Shown piece after piece: positions 44,008 through 52,243 of a stretch of DNA of 64,000 nucleotides. The position numbers were made by a program, and so were the translations under genes. Source of the stretch: Anaerolineales bacterium UBA2395 (GTDB lineage Bacteria > Chloroflexota > Anaerolineae > Anaerolineales > Villigracilaceae); assembly GCA_002343775.1 (NCBI GenBank), contig DDSH01000019.1, positions 1,432 to 65,431 of the forward strand. Direction: 5' to 3'. Below the pieces are notes generated by a model. The model was not told where the DNA came from, did not search any database, and was given only the letters and a program-made list of their open reading frames with translations. Every line of letters begins with the position of its first letter. Position 1 is the first letter of the stretch.

Positions 44008-44934
44008 ATGAAACGAAACTCACTGACACTAATTCTGGCGGGGCTGACGATAATCGCGCTGGCATGCGGAGGGACGGTTCCCGCAACACAACCAGACCAA
44101 ACCGAATTAGAAACCATGGTCGCGGCCACGCTACAAACCCATACACAAGAAGCTGCGAGCATCCCAACACCGCAGGTGCAGGAGGCTGAAGACACCGCCA
44201 CGCAACCCAACGGCATTCCCATCGCCTTCCAAAACGTCAACTTCATCATTCCTGAAGGACTCGCCACTGGCGCGCAATCTGAGATCGTTCCGCGCAACGA
44301 ATACGTGGAAGGTGATCCGTTCTGGTCCGTAGCGCCGGAATATACTCGATTTCTACTCACACAGACCGACTCATTCCCAAGCAACTTTGACTTCGAGATC
44401 AACATCATTCCCGCCGGAGAATACATGCAAATGAGCGAGGTCGCCGCCGAGCGGATTCCCCTGCTGCAACAAAAACTCGCGGACAATGACCTGACCAGGG
44501 TAACGGTACTACCACCCTTCAATGCAGGATTGGTCATCGATACGCAGAACGCCCGAGTCGATTTTCCGAACGGCAGCGGCATCCGTGCGGTTCAGCAATA
44601 TCATCAGGCGCCGGTTCCCATCACCAACGACTTCCTGATCTATAGTTTTCAGGGTATCACCAGCGACGGCAAATACTACGTCTCAGTCATCGCACCGATC
44701 CGCGTACCGTTCCTAGTCGACATGTCATACAACCCCGATCCCAGTTCCACCACGCCAACGCCGGTTGTTCCCGAAGGCGGTTTAATCTTCCCCACCCTGA
44801 CTGGGTTCAACGACCCGCAAGTCGCCCAGTATAACGAAGCGATCACCAATAAACTCAACCAGACTCCAGCCGACCAATTCAGTCCACCCATCTCCCTGCT
44901 GGATGCGCTCATCCAATCCATCCTTATTCAATAG
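44008..44934 (+). CDS. lipoprotein, unknown function
   Basis: Exported protein of 308 residues with signal peptide and lipobox ALAC (Cys about residue 20). A Thr/Pro/Glu-rich linker follows (about residues 22-70). A globular beta-rich domain without recognisable motif makes up the rest. It lies between hpd and the cupin/hmgA genes, starting after a 190-base gap (43818-44007) in which I see no gene. Membership of the tyrosine pathway operon is therefore doubtful. Confidence 0.68.
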   Translation: MKRNSLTLILAGLTIIALACGGTVPATQPDQTELETMVAATLQTHTQEAASIPTPQVQEAEDTATQPNGIPIAFQNVNFIIPEGLATGAQSEIVPRNEYVEGDPFWSVAPEYTRFLLTQTDSFPSNFDFEINIIPAGEYMQMSEVAAERIPLLQQKLADNDLTRVTVLPPFNAGLVIDTQNARVDFPNGSGIRAVQQYHQAPVPITNDFLIYSFQGITSDGKYYVSVIAPIRVPFLVDMSYNPDPSSTTPTPVVPEGGLIFPTLTGFNDPQVAQYNEAITNKLNQTPADQFSPPISLLDALIQSILIQ

Positions 44935-44941
44935 GAGCCTC

Positions 44942-45331
44942 ATGACCGACCAAGTCATCACCGTCCGCCCGCAAGGGACCCACCTGACCAAACAAGAACT
45001 CCCAAACTTTGAAGGCATCTCGGCGCGTACCGCCGGGTCGAAGCATCTCTGTATGCATTTGGTCATCATCCCGCCGGGCGGAAAAGCCGTCGCCCACTAC
45101 CACGACGGCTACGAAACCGTCATCTACATCATCCAAGGCAAAGCCGAAACCCGCTATGGACACAACCTCGAACAGTCCAGCATCAATGAAGCGGGAGACT
45201 TTCTCTTCATCCCGCCCAACCTGCCGCACCAGCCCGTCAACTTGAGCGATACCGAGCAGGTCATCGCCGTCGTCGCCCGCAACGACCCAAACGAACAGGA
45301 AAGTGTCGTCATCTTTAATCCAAAAGAATAG
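44942..45331 (+). CDS. single-domain cupin protein
   Basis: Cupin of 129 residues. Motif 1 is KAVAHYHDGYETVIYIIQGK (two His and one Glu, about residues 46-65). Motif 2 is GDFLFIPPNLPHQPVNLSD (late His). The protein should bind one metal ion. It begins seven bases after the lipoprotein stop and precedes hmgA by nine bases, so it may assist aromatic catabolism as a dioxygenase, isomerase or regulator. Substrate not deducible. Confidence 0.87.
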   Translation: MTDQVITVRPQGTHLTKQELPNFEGISARTAGSKHLCMHLVIIPPGGKAVAHYHDGYETVIYIIQGKAETRYGHNLEQSSINEAGDFLFIPPNLPHQPVNLSDTEQVIAVVARNDPNEQESVVIFNPKE

Positions 45332-45340
45332 GAGAATACG

Positions 45341-46504
45341 ATGCCCTTTTATCATAAACTTGGCAGCATTCCCCACAAACGCCACACGCAGTTTAAAAAA
45401 CCGAACGGAAAACTCTACCGCGAAGAAGTCATGGGGCTTGAAGGCTTCTCTTCGCTCCAATCCATCCTCTACCATCACTTCCTGCCGCCACGCATAAAGC
45501 AGATGGCAGACTGCGGACCCGCCAAACCCGAATATGTAGACTTCGGACCGATCCGCCACCGCGCCTTGAAAACGGATCACACCCCGCTCGGGGCTGATCC
45601 AGTTTCTGGAAGAATTCCCCTGCTCGGAAACAACGACGTCATCCTCGGCGTCTCGCGTGCCCCCAAAGGCAAAATGGATTACTTCTACCGTAACTCACAA
45701 GCCTACGAAACATGGTGGGTTCACGACGGCAGCGGCACACTCAAAAGCCAATTCGGCAACCTGACCTTCCGCAAAGGCGACTACATCGTCATCCCCTTCG
45801 GTACAACCTGGCAAATGGAACTCAACGAAGAGACAAAATTCTTCACCATCGAAAACCCCAGCCAGATCGAGCCGCCCAAACGCTACCGCAATCATTATGG
45901 TCAACTGCTCGAACATGCCCCCTACTGCGAGCGCGACATCCGCATCCCCACAGAGTTGGAAACGCACACAGAGCGCGGCGAGTTCGAGGTCCGCGTAAAG
46001 GTGCGAGACCGTATCTCACAACACATTTTGGACTATCATCCCCACGATGTCATCGGCTGGGACGGCTATCTCTATCCGTGGATATTCAACATCGAAGATT
46101 TTGAACCCATTACCGGTCGCATCCACCAGCCGCCGCCTGTTCACCAGACCTTCGAAGGCTGGAACTTTGTGGTCTGCTCCTTCGTCCCAAGATTGTTCGA
46201 TTATCACCCCGATGGCATCCCCGCGCCATATAACCACTCGAACATCCAGTCAGACGAGGTCATTTACTACGCCGAGGGTAACTTCATGAGCCGCAAAGGC
46301 ATCGACCGTTCAGATATCAGTCTGCATCCGTTTGGGTTGCCGCATGGTCCACAACCCGGCATGACCGAAGCCAGCATTGGTAAAACTGAAACACGGGAAC
46401 TCGCTGTGATGGTGGATACCTTCCACCCGCTTCACTTAACAAAACAAGCCGTTGAAATGGAAAAACCCTATATGGAAACCTGGTTGGATGGTGATGGCGA
46501 GTAA
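45341..46504 (+). CDS. hmgA: homogentisate 1,2-dioxygenase
   Basis: Opens the ring of homogentisate to maleylacetoacetate with non-haem iron. The protein has 387 residues, shorter than the 440 of proteobacterial and animal forms. The start HKLGSIPHKRHTQFKKPNGK and the region IHQPPPVHQTFEGWNFVVCS are diagnostic. The iron site lies in the C-terminal half (RLFDYHPDGIPAPYNHSN and SDEVIYYAEG). Together with hpd it makes a two-step tyrosine degradation set. The isomerase and fumarylacetoacetase genes are not in the window. Confidence 0.92.
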   Translation: MPFYHKLGSIPHKRHTQFKKPNGKLYREEVMGLEGFSSLQSILYHHFLPPRIKQMADCGPAKPEYVDFGPIRHRALKTDHTPLGADPVSGRIPLLGNNDVILGVSRAPKGKMDYFYRNSQAYETWWVHDGSGTLKSQFGNLTFRKGDYIVIPFGTTWQMELNEETKFFTIENPSQIEPPKRYRNHYGQLLEHAPYCERDIRIPTELETHTERGEFEVRVKVRDRISQHILDYHPHDVIGWDGYLYPWIFNIEDFEPITGRIHQPPPVHQTFEGWNFVVCSFVPRLFDYHPDGIPAPYNHSNIQSDEVIYYAEGNFMSRKGIDRSDISLHPFGLPHGPQPGMTEASIGKTETRELAVMVDTFHPLHLTKQAVEMEKPYMETWLDGDGE

Positions 46505-46544
46505 AATATCCCCGGAAAAAAGATCATCGGTATTGGAGAAAACA

Positions 46545-47285
46545 ATGAAGAGCATCGTCATTCTGTTACTCGTAATGGGCTTGACCCTTTCCGCTTGCAA
46601 CTTGCCTGTCAACCCGGAGCAGACAGAACCGGATATCGCCACCGCCGCCGCGCTGACCGTTGAAGCTGCATTGAGCAACGCAACCCCGTTGGCAAGCCCC
46701 ACTGCCGGGTCGTTATCATCTACACAACCCGCTGGCACCGCTGTTACCCTCACGCCGACGTTCTCACAGCCATCCGCCAGTTTTGAAGATGTGACAAATT
46801 GCCGCACCGGTCCTGGCACGACTTATGAGCGGGTGACACAGATTCTCCCCAATGTGTCGGTTGAGATCGTCGGATTTTTCCCGCCTAATTATTGGGTAGT
46901 GGAGACAGACAAAGGTCAGTGTTGGGTGGCGGGAGAATTCGTCACGCCGGCTGGAAGTTACACCACCGTGCCCACTGTCACCGCGCCACCCACTCCCATC
47001 GGCGGCGTGCCAGATGCCCCCACTTTCACGCAAAACGGCTGGAACTACTTCTGCCGCGGCGATGGTCAAACCGAAGTGACCCTAAATTGGAATGACCGCT
47101 CCGATACCGAATCCGGCTATCGTATCCTTCGCAACGGAGAAGAAATCGCCGACCTGCCTGCCAACTCCACCACCTACAGCGAGGTCATTTCGCTTTCATC
47201 CGGGCAGAGCGTCAGTTATCAAGTTCAGGCATTCAACTCAGCGGGCAAATCCACCAGCAATACCGCAAGCTTCACTTGCCCATAG
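46545..47285 (+). CDS. lipoprotein with SH3b and fibronectin type III domains
   Basis: Exported protein of 246 residues with lipobox LSAC (Cys about residue 16) and a Thr/Pro/Ser linker (about residues 30-75). A bacterial SH3 domain follows (about 78-140, CRTGPGTTYERVTQILP and GQCWVAGEF). The last 90 residues are an FN3-like domain (VTLNWNDRSDTESGYRILRN). Such pairs bind cell wall or polysaccharide. ATG at 46545 with TTGGAG upstream is preferred over the frame-open start at 46452 within hmgA. Confidence 0.83.
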   Translation: MKSIVILLLVMGLTLSACNLPVNPEQTEPDIATAAALTVEAALSNATPLASPTAGSLSSTQPAGTAVTLTPTFSQPSASFEDVTNCRTGPGTTYERVTQILPNVSVEIVGFFPPNYWVVETDKGQCWVAGEFVTPAGSYTTVPTVTAPPTPIGGVPDAPTFTQNGWNYFCRGDGQTEVTLNWNDRSDTESGYRILRNGEEIADLPANSTTYSEVISLSSGQSVSYQVQAFNSAGKSTSNTASFTCP

Positions 47286-47293
47286 CATTCAAC

Positions 47294-47325
47294 AAAAAGC
47301 CTTACGAAATTCGTAAGGCTTTTTG
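47294..47325. terminator. bidirectional rho-independent terminator
   Basis: aaaaagccttacga / tcgtaaggcttttt stem with a 3-base loop, between convergent genes. Confidence 0.92.
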
Positions 47326-47331
47326 TTTTCA

Positions 47332-49185
47332 CTAGGCTTCGAACTGTTCTTTGACCTTTTTGGTCTGCTTGCCGCGCTCTTCCGTATCGAGAATGCGCTT
47401 GCGAATGCGGAAGTTCTCTGGCGTGATTTCGAGCAATTCATCATCAGCGAGGTATTCGATCGCTTCGTCAAGAGACATCTGTCGCGGCGGAGTGAGGCGG
47501 ATTTCCATATCACCACGCGCCGCGCGCACATTGGTCAGGTGCTTTTTCTTGCACACGTTCACTGAAATATCCTGCCCGCGCGCGTTTTCGCCAACCACCA
47601 TACCTTCATACACATCCACGCCGGGACCAATAAACAGAATACCGCGCTCCTCAGCAGACTTGAGCGCGTACGCCGTGGTCGTACCCGCTTCCCATGCCAC
47701 CAGTGAACCGTTGTTGCGCGATGCGATTGGACCTGCCAATTCATCGTAGCCGTGGAAAATGGTATGCATGATACCCGCCCCGCGAGTGGATGTGAGGAAC
47801 TGATACCGGAAACCGAGCAAGCCGCGCGTCGGCACAATGTAAACAATGCGCGTCATACCCTGACCCGAATCCTGCATGTCCATCATTTTTCCGCGCCGCG
47901 CCCCGAGCATCTCCACCACCGCACCGACAGTTTCATTGCTGGTTTCAATGTGAACTTCTTCAAAAGGTTCAAGCAACGCGCCGTCCTCGGCTTTATGATA
48001 GATGACCTCCGGGCGTGAGACCTGGAACTCATAGCCTTCGCGGCGCATGGTTTCAATCAGAATGCCGAGATGCAATTCGCCTCGACCTGAGACGAGGAAA
48101 TTTTCCGCCGACTCGGTATCTTCCACACGGAGAGCGACGTTGGTGCGCAACTCATCATAAAGGCGTTCGCGCAGTTTGCGGGATGTGCTCCACTTGCCTT
48201 CGCGCCCTGTAAAAGGAGAGGTGTTCACCCCAAACGTCATACGAACGGTTGGCTCTTCCACTTTGATCGTCGGCAACGCCACAGGGTTGGCAGGGTCTGC
48301 CAGCGTCTCGCCGATGGAAATTTCTTCGAGCCCGGCAAGAGAAATTACATCGCCCGCCTCGATCTCACCTACCTCAACCTTGTTCAACCCCTTGAACGTG
48401 TAAAGATAGCGCGCGGTTTCGGGCAGGATCGTCCCATCCATTTTGATGCGGGCAAGTTTTTGCCCGGCTTTGATCTTGCCGGAGAACAGCCGACCAACGG
48501 CGGTCACACCGCGATAATCGTCATAGCCAAGAGTGGTAACCAGCATTTGCAAGGGCGCATTCGGGTCCACTTTTGGGGCGGGAATGTGCTTCAAGATGGC
48601 ATCGAACAGGGGCTGAAGGTCAGGTCCTGGTTCGGGGGAAGTCCCCGCCCTGCCCGCCGTCGCCTGCGCATAAATGACGGGAAAATCCGCCTGATCTTCG
48701 CTCGCGCCAAGTTCGATGAACAGGTCGAACGTTTCGTTGAGCACGCGCGAAGGTTCGGCATCCTTGCGGTCTACTTTGTTGATGACCACAATGGCTTTGT
48801 GTCCCATTTCGAGCGCCTTTTTTAACACGAAGCGTGTTTGCGGCATGGGACCCTCCGCCGCATCAACGAGCAAGAGCACGCCATCCACCATGTTCATGAC
48901 GCGTTCCACTTCACCGCCGAAATCGGCATGACCGGGTGTATCCACGATGTTGATCTTAACGGTCTGCTTCGAGACCGGGTCATCCAGCGTGATGGCAGTA
49001 TTCTTGGCAAGGATGGTAATGCCACGTTCGCGTTCGAGGTCGTTCGAATCCATGACGCGTTCGGCAACTTGCTGGTTCTCGCGGAAGGTATGCGACTGGC
49101 GCAGCAGCCCATCCACAAGGGTGGTCTTGCCGTGGTCAACGTGAGCGATAATGGCGATATTACGGAGGTCTTTTCTTTCGATCAT
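47332..49185 (-). CDS. typA: ribosome-associated translational GTPase TypA/BipA
   Basis: Translation-factor GTPase of 617 residues, the standard length. G1 is AHVDHGKTTL (about residues 12-21), switch II DTPGHADFGGEVERVMNMVD, G4 NKVDRKDAEP. The TypA-specific C-terminal part includes TRGLLGFRYQFLTSTRGAGI and a final basic KKHLTNVRAARGD region. The ATG at 49185 is chosen over the open extension to 49218, since it directly precedes the canonical start IERKDLRNIAIIAH. Confidence 0.97.
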   Translation of the reverse strand: MIERKDLRNIAIIAHVDHGKTTLVDGLLRQSHTFRENQQVAERVMDSNDLERERGITILAKNTAITLDDPVSKQTVKINIVDTPGHADFGGEVERVMNMVDGVLLLVDAAEGPMPQTRFVLKKALEMGHKAIVVINKVDRKDAEPSRVLNETFDLFIELGASEDQADFPVIYAQATAGRAGTSPEPGPDLQPLFDAILKHIPAPKVDPNAPLQMLVTTLGYDDYRGVTAVGRLFSGKIKAGQKLARIKMDGTILPETARYLYTFKGLNKVEVGEIEAGDVISLAGLEEISIGETLADPANPVALPTIKVEEPTVRMTFGVNTSPFTGREGKWSTSRKLRERLYDELRTNVALRVEDTESAENFLVSGRGELHLGILIETMRREGYEFQVSRPEVIYHKAEDGALLEPFEEVHIETSNETVGAVVEMLGARRGKMMDMQDSGQGMTRIVYIVPTRGLLGFRYQFLTSTRGAGIMHTIFHGYDELAGPIASRNNGSLVAWEAGTTTAYALKSAEERGILFIGPGVDVYEGMVVGENARGQDISVNVCKKKHLTNVRAARGDMEIRLTPPRQMSLDEAIEYLADDELLEITPENFRIRKRILDTEERGKQTKKVKEQFEA

Positions 49186-49216
49186 GAGTTCTCTTTTCAA
49201 TTCAAATGACAGGCAC

Positions 49217-49248
49217 ATAAAAACCCTCGACAGGTCCGCCGAGGGTTT
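49217..49248 (-). terminator. hairpin terminator on the minus strand
   Basis: aaaccctcg / cgagggttt stem with a T-run on the minus strand, 60 bases past the end of the glycosyltransferase gene. Confidence 0.75.
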
Positions 49249-49307
49249 CTTTTTTCGTTCGGCTTGCGGGCGGTATTTTATCAGAGAGAGCCGGTTTGAG
49301 GAAGGGA

Positions 49308-50048
49308 TTACAACCTAGCCAGCCTGCCCGCCTTTCGCAGGTCACGATAATTCCACAGCACCTGCCAGATACGGACGGCGGCTTCGATCTGGATCTTGAG
49401 CGACATCTTGGATTTTCCAAAGCGCCGGTCGGCAAAATAGATGGGTACTTCACCGATCTTGAATTCAAGGCAATGCGCCAGATAGATCATCTCCACGAGG
49501 AAAATATATCCGCTCGATTGGATGCGTTCGAACGGCATCTGCTTCAGCGCCTCAGTACGCCACATGCGGTATCCCGTGGTTACATCATGCAGGGGCAGCC
49601 CCAAAATGGAACGTGCATAGAAATTTCCAAACGCAGAGAGCCACTTTCGCCATATGGGCCATTTCTCGTCCACCGACCCGCCTTGGACGTAGCGAGACCC
49701 GAGCACGATATCAGATGACTCAAGCAGACGCGCCATCTCAACCAATTTGGCGGGGTCATGGGAAAAATCCGCATCCATCTGGACGATGGCTTGGGCATCC
49801 CCATCAAGAATCTTCTGAAACCCGTTCAGATACGCCGAACGCAAGCCCATTTTGCCGGGTCTGTGAAGCACATCCACCCTGCCAGGGTGGGTGCGAGCCA
49901 GCTCTTCTGCGATCCGTCCCGTCCCATCGGGACTGTTGTCGTCTACAACCAAAACCCGCAATTCGAGCGGAAGCGAAAATAAAGCGGAGACCAATTTGGG
50001 AAGGTTCTCCGCTTCGTTATATGTTGGAATAACGATCGTCGCGCGCAA
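49308..50048 (-). CDS. polyprenol-phosphate mannosyltransferase-like GT2 enzyme
   Basis: Family 2 glycosyltransferase of 246 residues resembling soluble dolichol-phosphate mannose synthase. Landmarks are IVIPTYNEAENLPKLV, VVDDNSPDGTGRIAEEL (nucleotide-binding Asp), QMDADFSHDP (DxD metal site) and DVTTGYRMWR. It lacks C-terminal membrane helices. It ends the minus-strand operon of signalling genes, five bases after the response regulator. The sugar donor and its link to those genes are unknown. Confidence 0.9.
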   Translation of the reverse strand: MRATIVIPTYNEAENLPKLVSALFSLPLELRVLVVDDNSPDGTGRIAEELARTHPGRVDVLHRPGKMGLRSAYLNGFQKILDGDAQAIVQMDADFSHDPAKLVEMARLLESSDIVLGSRYVQGGSVDEKWPIWRKWLSAFGNFYARSILGLPLHDVTTGYRMWRTEALKQMPFERIQSSGYIFLVEMIYLAHCLEFKIGEVPIYFADRRFGKSKMSLKIQIEAAVRIWQVLWNYRDLRKAGRLARL

Positions 50049-50053
50049 ATTTG

Positions 50054-50911
50054 TTACCTGTTCTTTGGGTTGAGCAATTCACCCTTGAATTGCTCAACAT
50101 CCCCGGAAAAACCTTTGAGAGATGCAATTTCCACGATCTTGGAACCAAGTCGGTTGGGATGTTTCGTCATTTGCTCGCGGTCTTTGATGGGGTAGAAATA
50201 TTCCACCGCCTGCTCAAGCCGTGACTTTAATTTGTCGCTCAAGGCTGCCAGGTTGGACGGCGGCACGACCAATATAAAATCGGTTCCGCTCAGGTGACCA
50301 AGGAAATCATCCGGCCGGCTGACCTCGCGCATGGTGTTCACGATCATCAAGCTCACCGCCCGCAGCACATCATCCGATGCAACGAACCCGTACATTTCAC
50401 GAAATGTTTCCATATACTCAAGTGAGACATACAGCAAGGCAGACCCGTCTTTACCGAGCACTTCGGACAGCTTTTCATCCACCAGAGCGCCTTCCGGCAA
50501 ACCGGTCACGGGGTTGGTCAACGATCCCTGACTGACTCGTTTCAGGGCATTTCGAACCCGAAGCCTCAGTTCCTGAATATCGAAAGGTTTGGTGATGTAA
50601 TCATCGGCGCCGATCTCCAACCCCTGCAAACGGTCGGCACGGTCTCGTTTTTCGGTCAAGAAGATGATGGGGACATCCGCTGTGCGGCGGTCGGTGCGAA
50701 GGCGACGGGCTACTTCGTAACCGTCGATGTCGGGCAGGCGAATATCCAATATAACAAGGTCGGGGGTGGCTTGCTGGGCAGAACGGACGCCGTCCTCGCC
50801 CCAGTTTACCGTGGAAACATCGTATTCTTGTGAACGAAAATACGCTGTCAGCATTTCTGCCACATCGGGGTCATCTTCGACGATAAGGATTTTTGACTTT
50901 GTGACCGTCAT
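50054..50911 (-). CDS. response regulator with degenerate GGDEF-like output domain
   Basis: Protein of 285 residues. The receiver domain (about 8-125) has ILIVEDDPDVAEML, phospho-acceptor Asp in LVILDIRLPDIDGYEVA, and the FLTEKRD and GADDYITKPFD switch residues. The output (about 135-275) follows the GGDEF fold (NPVTGLPEGALVDEKL, ALLYVSLEYMETFREMYGF), but the signature loop reads LSGTDF in place of GGDEF. It is probably not a cyclase and may act as an effector-binding or protein-interaction domain. The start is set at the ATG before TVTKSKILIVEDD. The open frame continues upstream into the V4R gene. Confidence 0.88.
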   Translation of the reverse strand: MTVTKSKILIVEDDPDVAEMLTAYFRSQEYDVSTVNWGEDGVRSAQQATPDLVILDIRLPDIDGYEVARRLRTDRRTADVPIIFLTEKRDRADRLQGLEIGADDYITKPFDIQELRLRVRNALKRVSQGSLTNPVTGLPEGALVDEKLSEVLGKDGSALLYVSLEYMETFREMYGFVASDDVLRAVSLMIVNTMREVSRPDDFLGHLSGTDFILVVPPSNLAALSDKLKSRLEQAVEYFYPIKDREQMTKHPNRLGSKIVEIASLKGFSGDVEQFKGELLNPKNR

Positions 50912-50924
50912 GCTGGATCCTGTA

Positions 50925-51560
50925 TCAGGAAATCGGTTCTTTCTGGATGATGAACTCGCAAACACTGTCGCCCATGGCAACACATTTGGACTCATTGACG
51001 CGGAATTCGTTTCCACCGGAGACCCACTTGAGGCTTTCCTGCAGCAAGCCTGCCGCAATGAAGCAGACGGGCTTGTCCACGCCGGAGCGTCCCCAACAGC
51101 AGGGGCATTTGTGGATTGTCCAAACCCACTCGGTATCTTTTTCCTCGACGGTGGTTTGCTGGTCGCTGAGTTGGGTGAAGATCTTGGCGAAGGCGGGCAA
51201 ACCGATCCTCAGTTTGGATTGAAGCGGGAGGACGACGAATGCCAGGTCTGCGGCACCGGCTAAGGCGCCGAAATTCCTCAGGGCGTCGGCAAAGGTTGCG
51301 CGTCCGGCGCGAAGCGCGAGGCCACGACCGCCACGCGGACCGTACATTTCCTCCAAAGAAGAACCAATGGCGGAAAGTTCGGCAAAGTCAAATCCTTTAT
51401 CCAAGTTATCAGGGGGGTAATTTTCAATGTAATGGCTTAAGCCGCCAAGGTTAAGGATGGCGTTCAAACCGTTCTTGCCCATCACTTCTTCGAGTGATTT
51501 GATGGTGATCAAGCCAAATTTATTGGGATAGTATAGTCCGGCTTTTTGAATGGGGCTCAT
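50925..51560 (-). CDS. V4R (4-vinyl-reductase-type) sensor protein
   Basis: Protein of 211 residues with the V4R small-molecule-binding domain in its second half. The domain's cysteine-rich end is present: HKCPCCWGRSGVDKPVCF and RVNESKCVAMGDSVCEFII, which in relatives bind zinc or hydrophobic ligands. It lies between a roadblock gene and a response regulator on the same strand. It may sense a ligand for that module. Confidence 0.85.
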   Translation of the reverse strand: MSPIQKAGLYYPNKFGLITIKSLEEVMGKNGLNAILNLGGLSHYIENYPPDNLDKGFDFAELSAIGSSLEEMYGPRGGRGLALRAGRATFADALRNFGALAGAADLAFVVLPLQSKLRIGLPAFAKIFTQLSDQQTTVEEKDTEWVWTIHKCPCCWGRSGVDKPVCFIAAGLLQESLKWVSGGNEFRVNESKCVAMGDSVCEFIIQKEPIS

Positions 51561-51570
51561 AGGTACTCCA

Positions 51571-51942
51571 CTAAATCAACTTTGCGAGATCTTCGGCAGC
51601 GCGGCGCATGTCGAGGAAGATCAGACCCAATTTGGCTTGTTCGCGAGCCAGGGCGGTCAGTACGGCTTCCTCACCCACCGACATCAGGACGACATATCCT
51701 TTTACGCCTTTGATATAGACCTGTTCGAGAGATCCACGCCCCAATTCTCCTGCAATGCGTTCGCCCAGGGAAAGCATTGCCGCTGACATGGCGGAGACAC
51801 GGTCTTCTTCCACGCCTTGTGGAAGAGCAGATGCGATGCTCAAGCCATCTACACTGACTACTGCGGAAGCTTCAATATCCGGCGAGGATGCCTGTAGCTC
51901 GCGCAGGCGTTCCACCATCTGTTGCGTACGGTTCTTAGACAA
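51571..51942 (-). CDS. roadblock/LC7 (MglB-like) protein
   Basis: Roadblock-fold protein of 123 residues, usually a dimeric regulator of small GTPases (MglB acts on MglA). Segments EASAVVSVDGLSIASALP and MSAAMLSLGERIAGELGRG match the family. I chose TTG at 51942 because AGGAGG lies right before it. The open frame to 52014 has no such site. No small GTPase gene is visible in the window. First gene of the operon with V4R, response regulator and glycosyltransferase. Confidence 0.85.
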   Translation of the reverse strand: MSKNRTQQMVERLRELQASSPDIEASAVVSVDGLSIASALPQGVEEDRVSAMSAAMLSLGERIAGELGRGSLEQVYIKGVKGYVVLMSVGEEAVLTALAREQAKLGLIFLDMRRAAEDLAKLI

Positions 51943-52121
51943 GCAGCCCTCCTGGGGAATTATGAACGTCCCAATGAAGTTTTGCGGGACGCCACCTTCA
52001 AATTTGTGTGACAATTTTAGAACAGGGCTTTCATTGTGTCAAGTTAGATGGTTTGTAGTTTGCAAATTGGTAAACAACCTGCAAGGGGGAAATCGAAATC
52101 ATAAAAGTCGATTTCGTTGTA

Positions 52122-52150
52122 TTGACACGGATATACCATCATGGTAAACT
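52122..52150 (+). promoter_or_regulatory. sigma-70-type promoter of tRNA-Asp
   Basis: TTGACA at 52122-52127, a 17-bp spacer and TAAACT at 52145-52150, 20 bases before the tRNA. A small palindrome taccatcatggta (52134-52146) overlaps the spacer and -10 box. The rest of 51943-52121 is gene-free. Confidence 0.75.
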
Positions 52151-52169
52151 ATCGCCCGCTTAACCAATT

Positions 52170-52243
52170 GGTCCCGTGGTGTAGCGGCCTAACATGCGGC
52201 CCTGTCAAGGCCGAGATCGCGGGTTCGAATCCCGTCGGGACCG
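52170..52243 (+). tRNA. tRNA-Asp (GUC)
   Basis: A full cloverleaf can be drawn: acceptor GGTCCCG / CGGGACC, D-stem GTGT / ACAT, anticodon stem CGGCC / GGCCG with loop CTGTCAA giving anticodon GTC, T-arm GCGGG TTCGAAT CCCGT, discriminator G. CCA is not encoded. The antisense strand is read by the C-terminus of the neighbouring serine recombinase gene, which suggests integration of an element at this tRNA. Confidence 0.95.

Noticed and set aside
50054..50911. Active diguanylate cyclase
   Set aside because: The fold is GGDEF-like, but the signature loop is LSGTDF, lacking the residues needed for GTP binding and catalysis.
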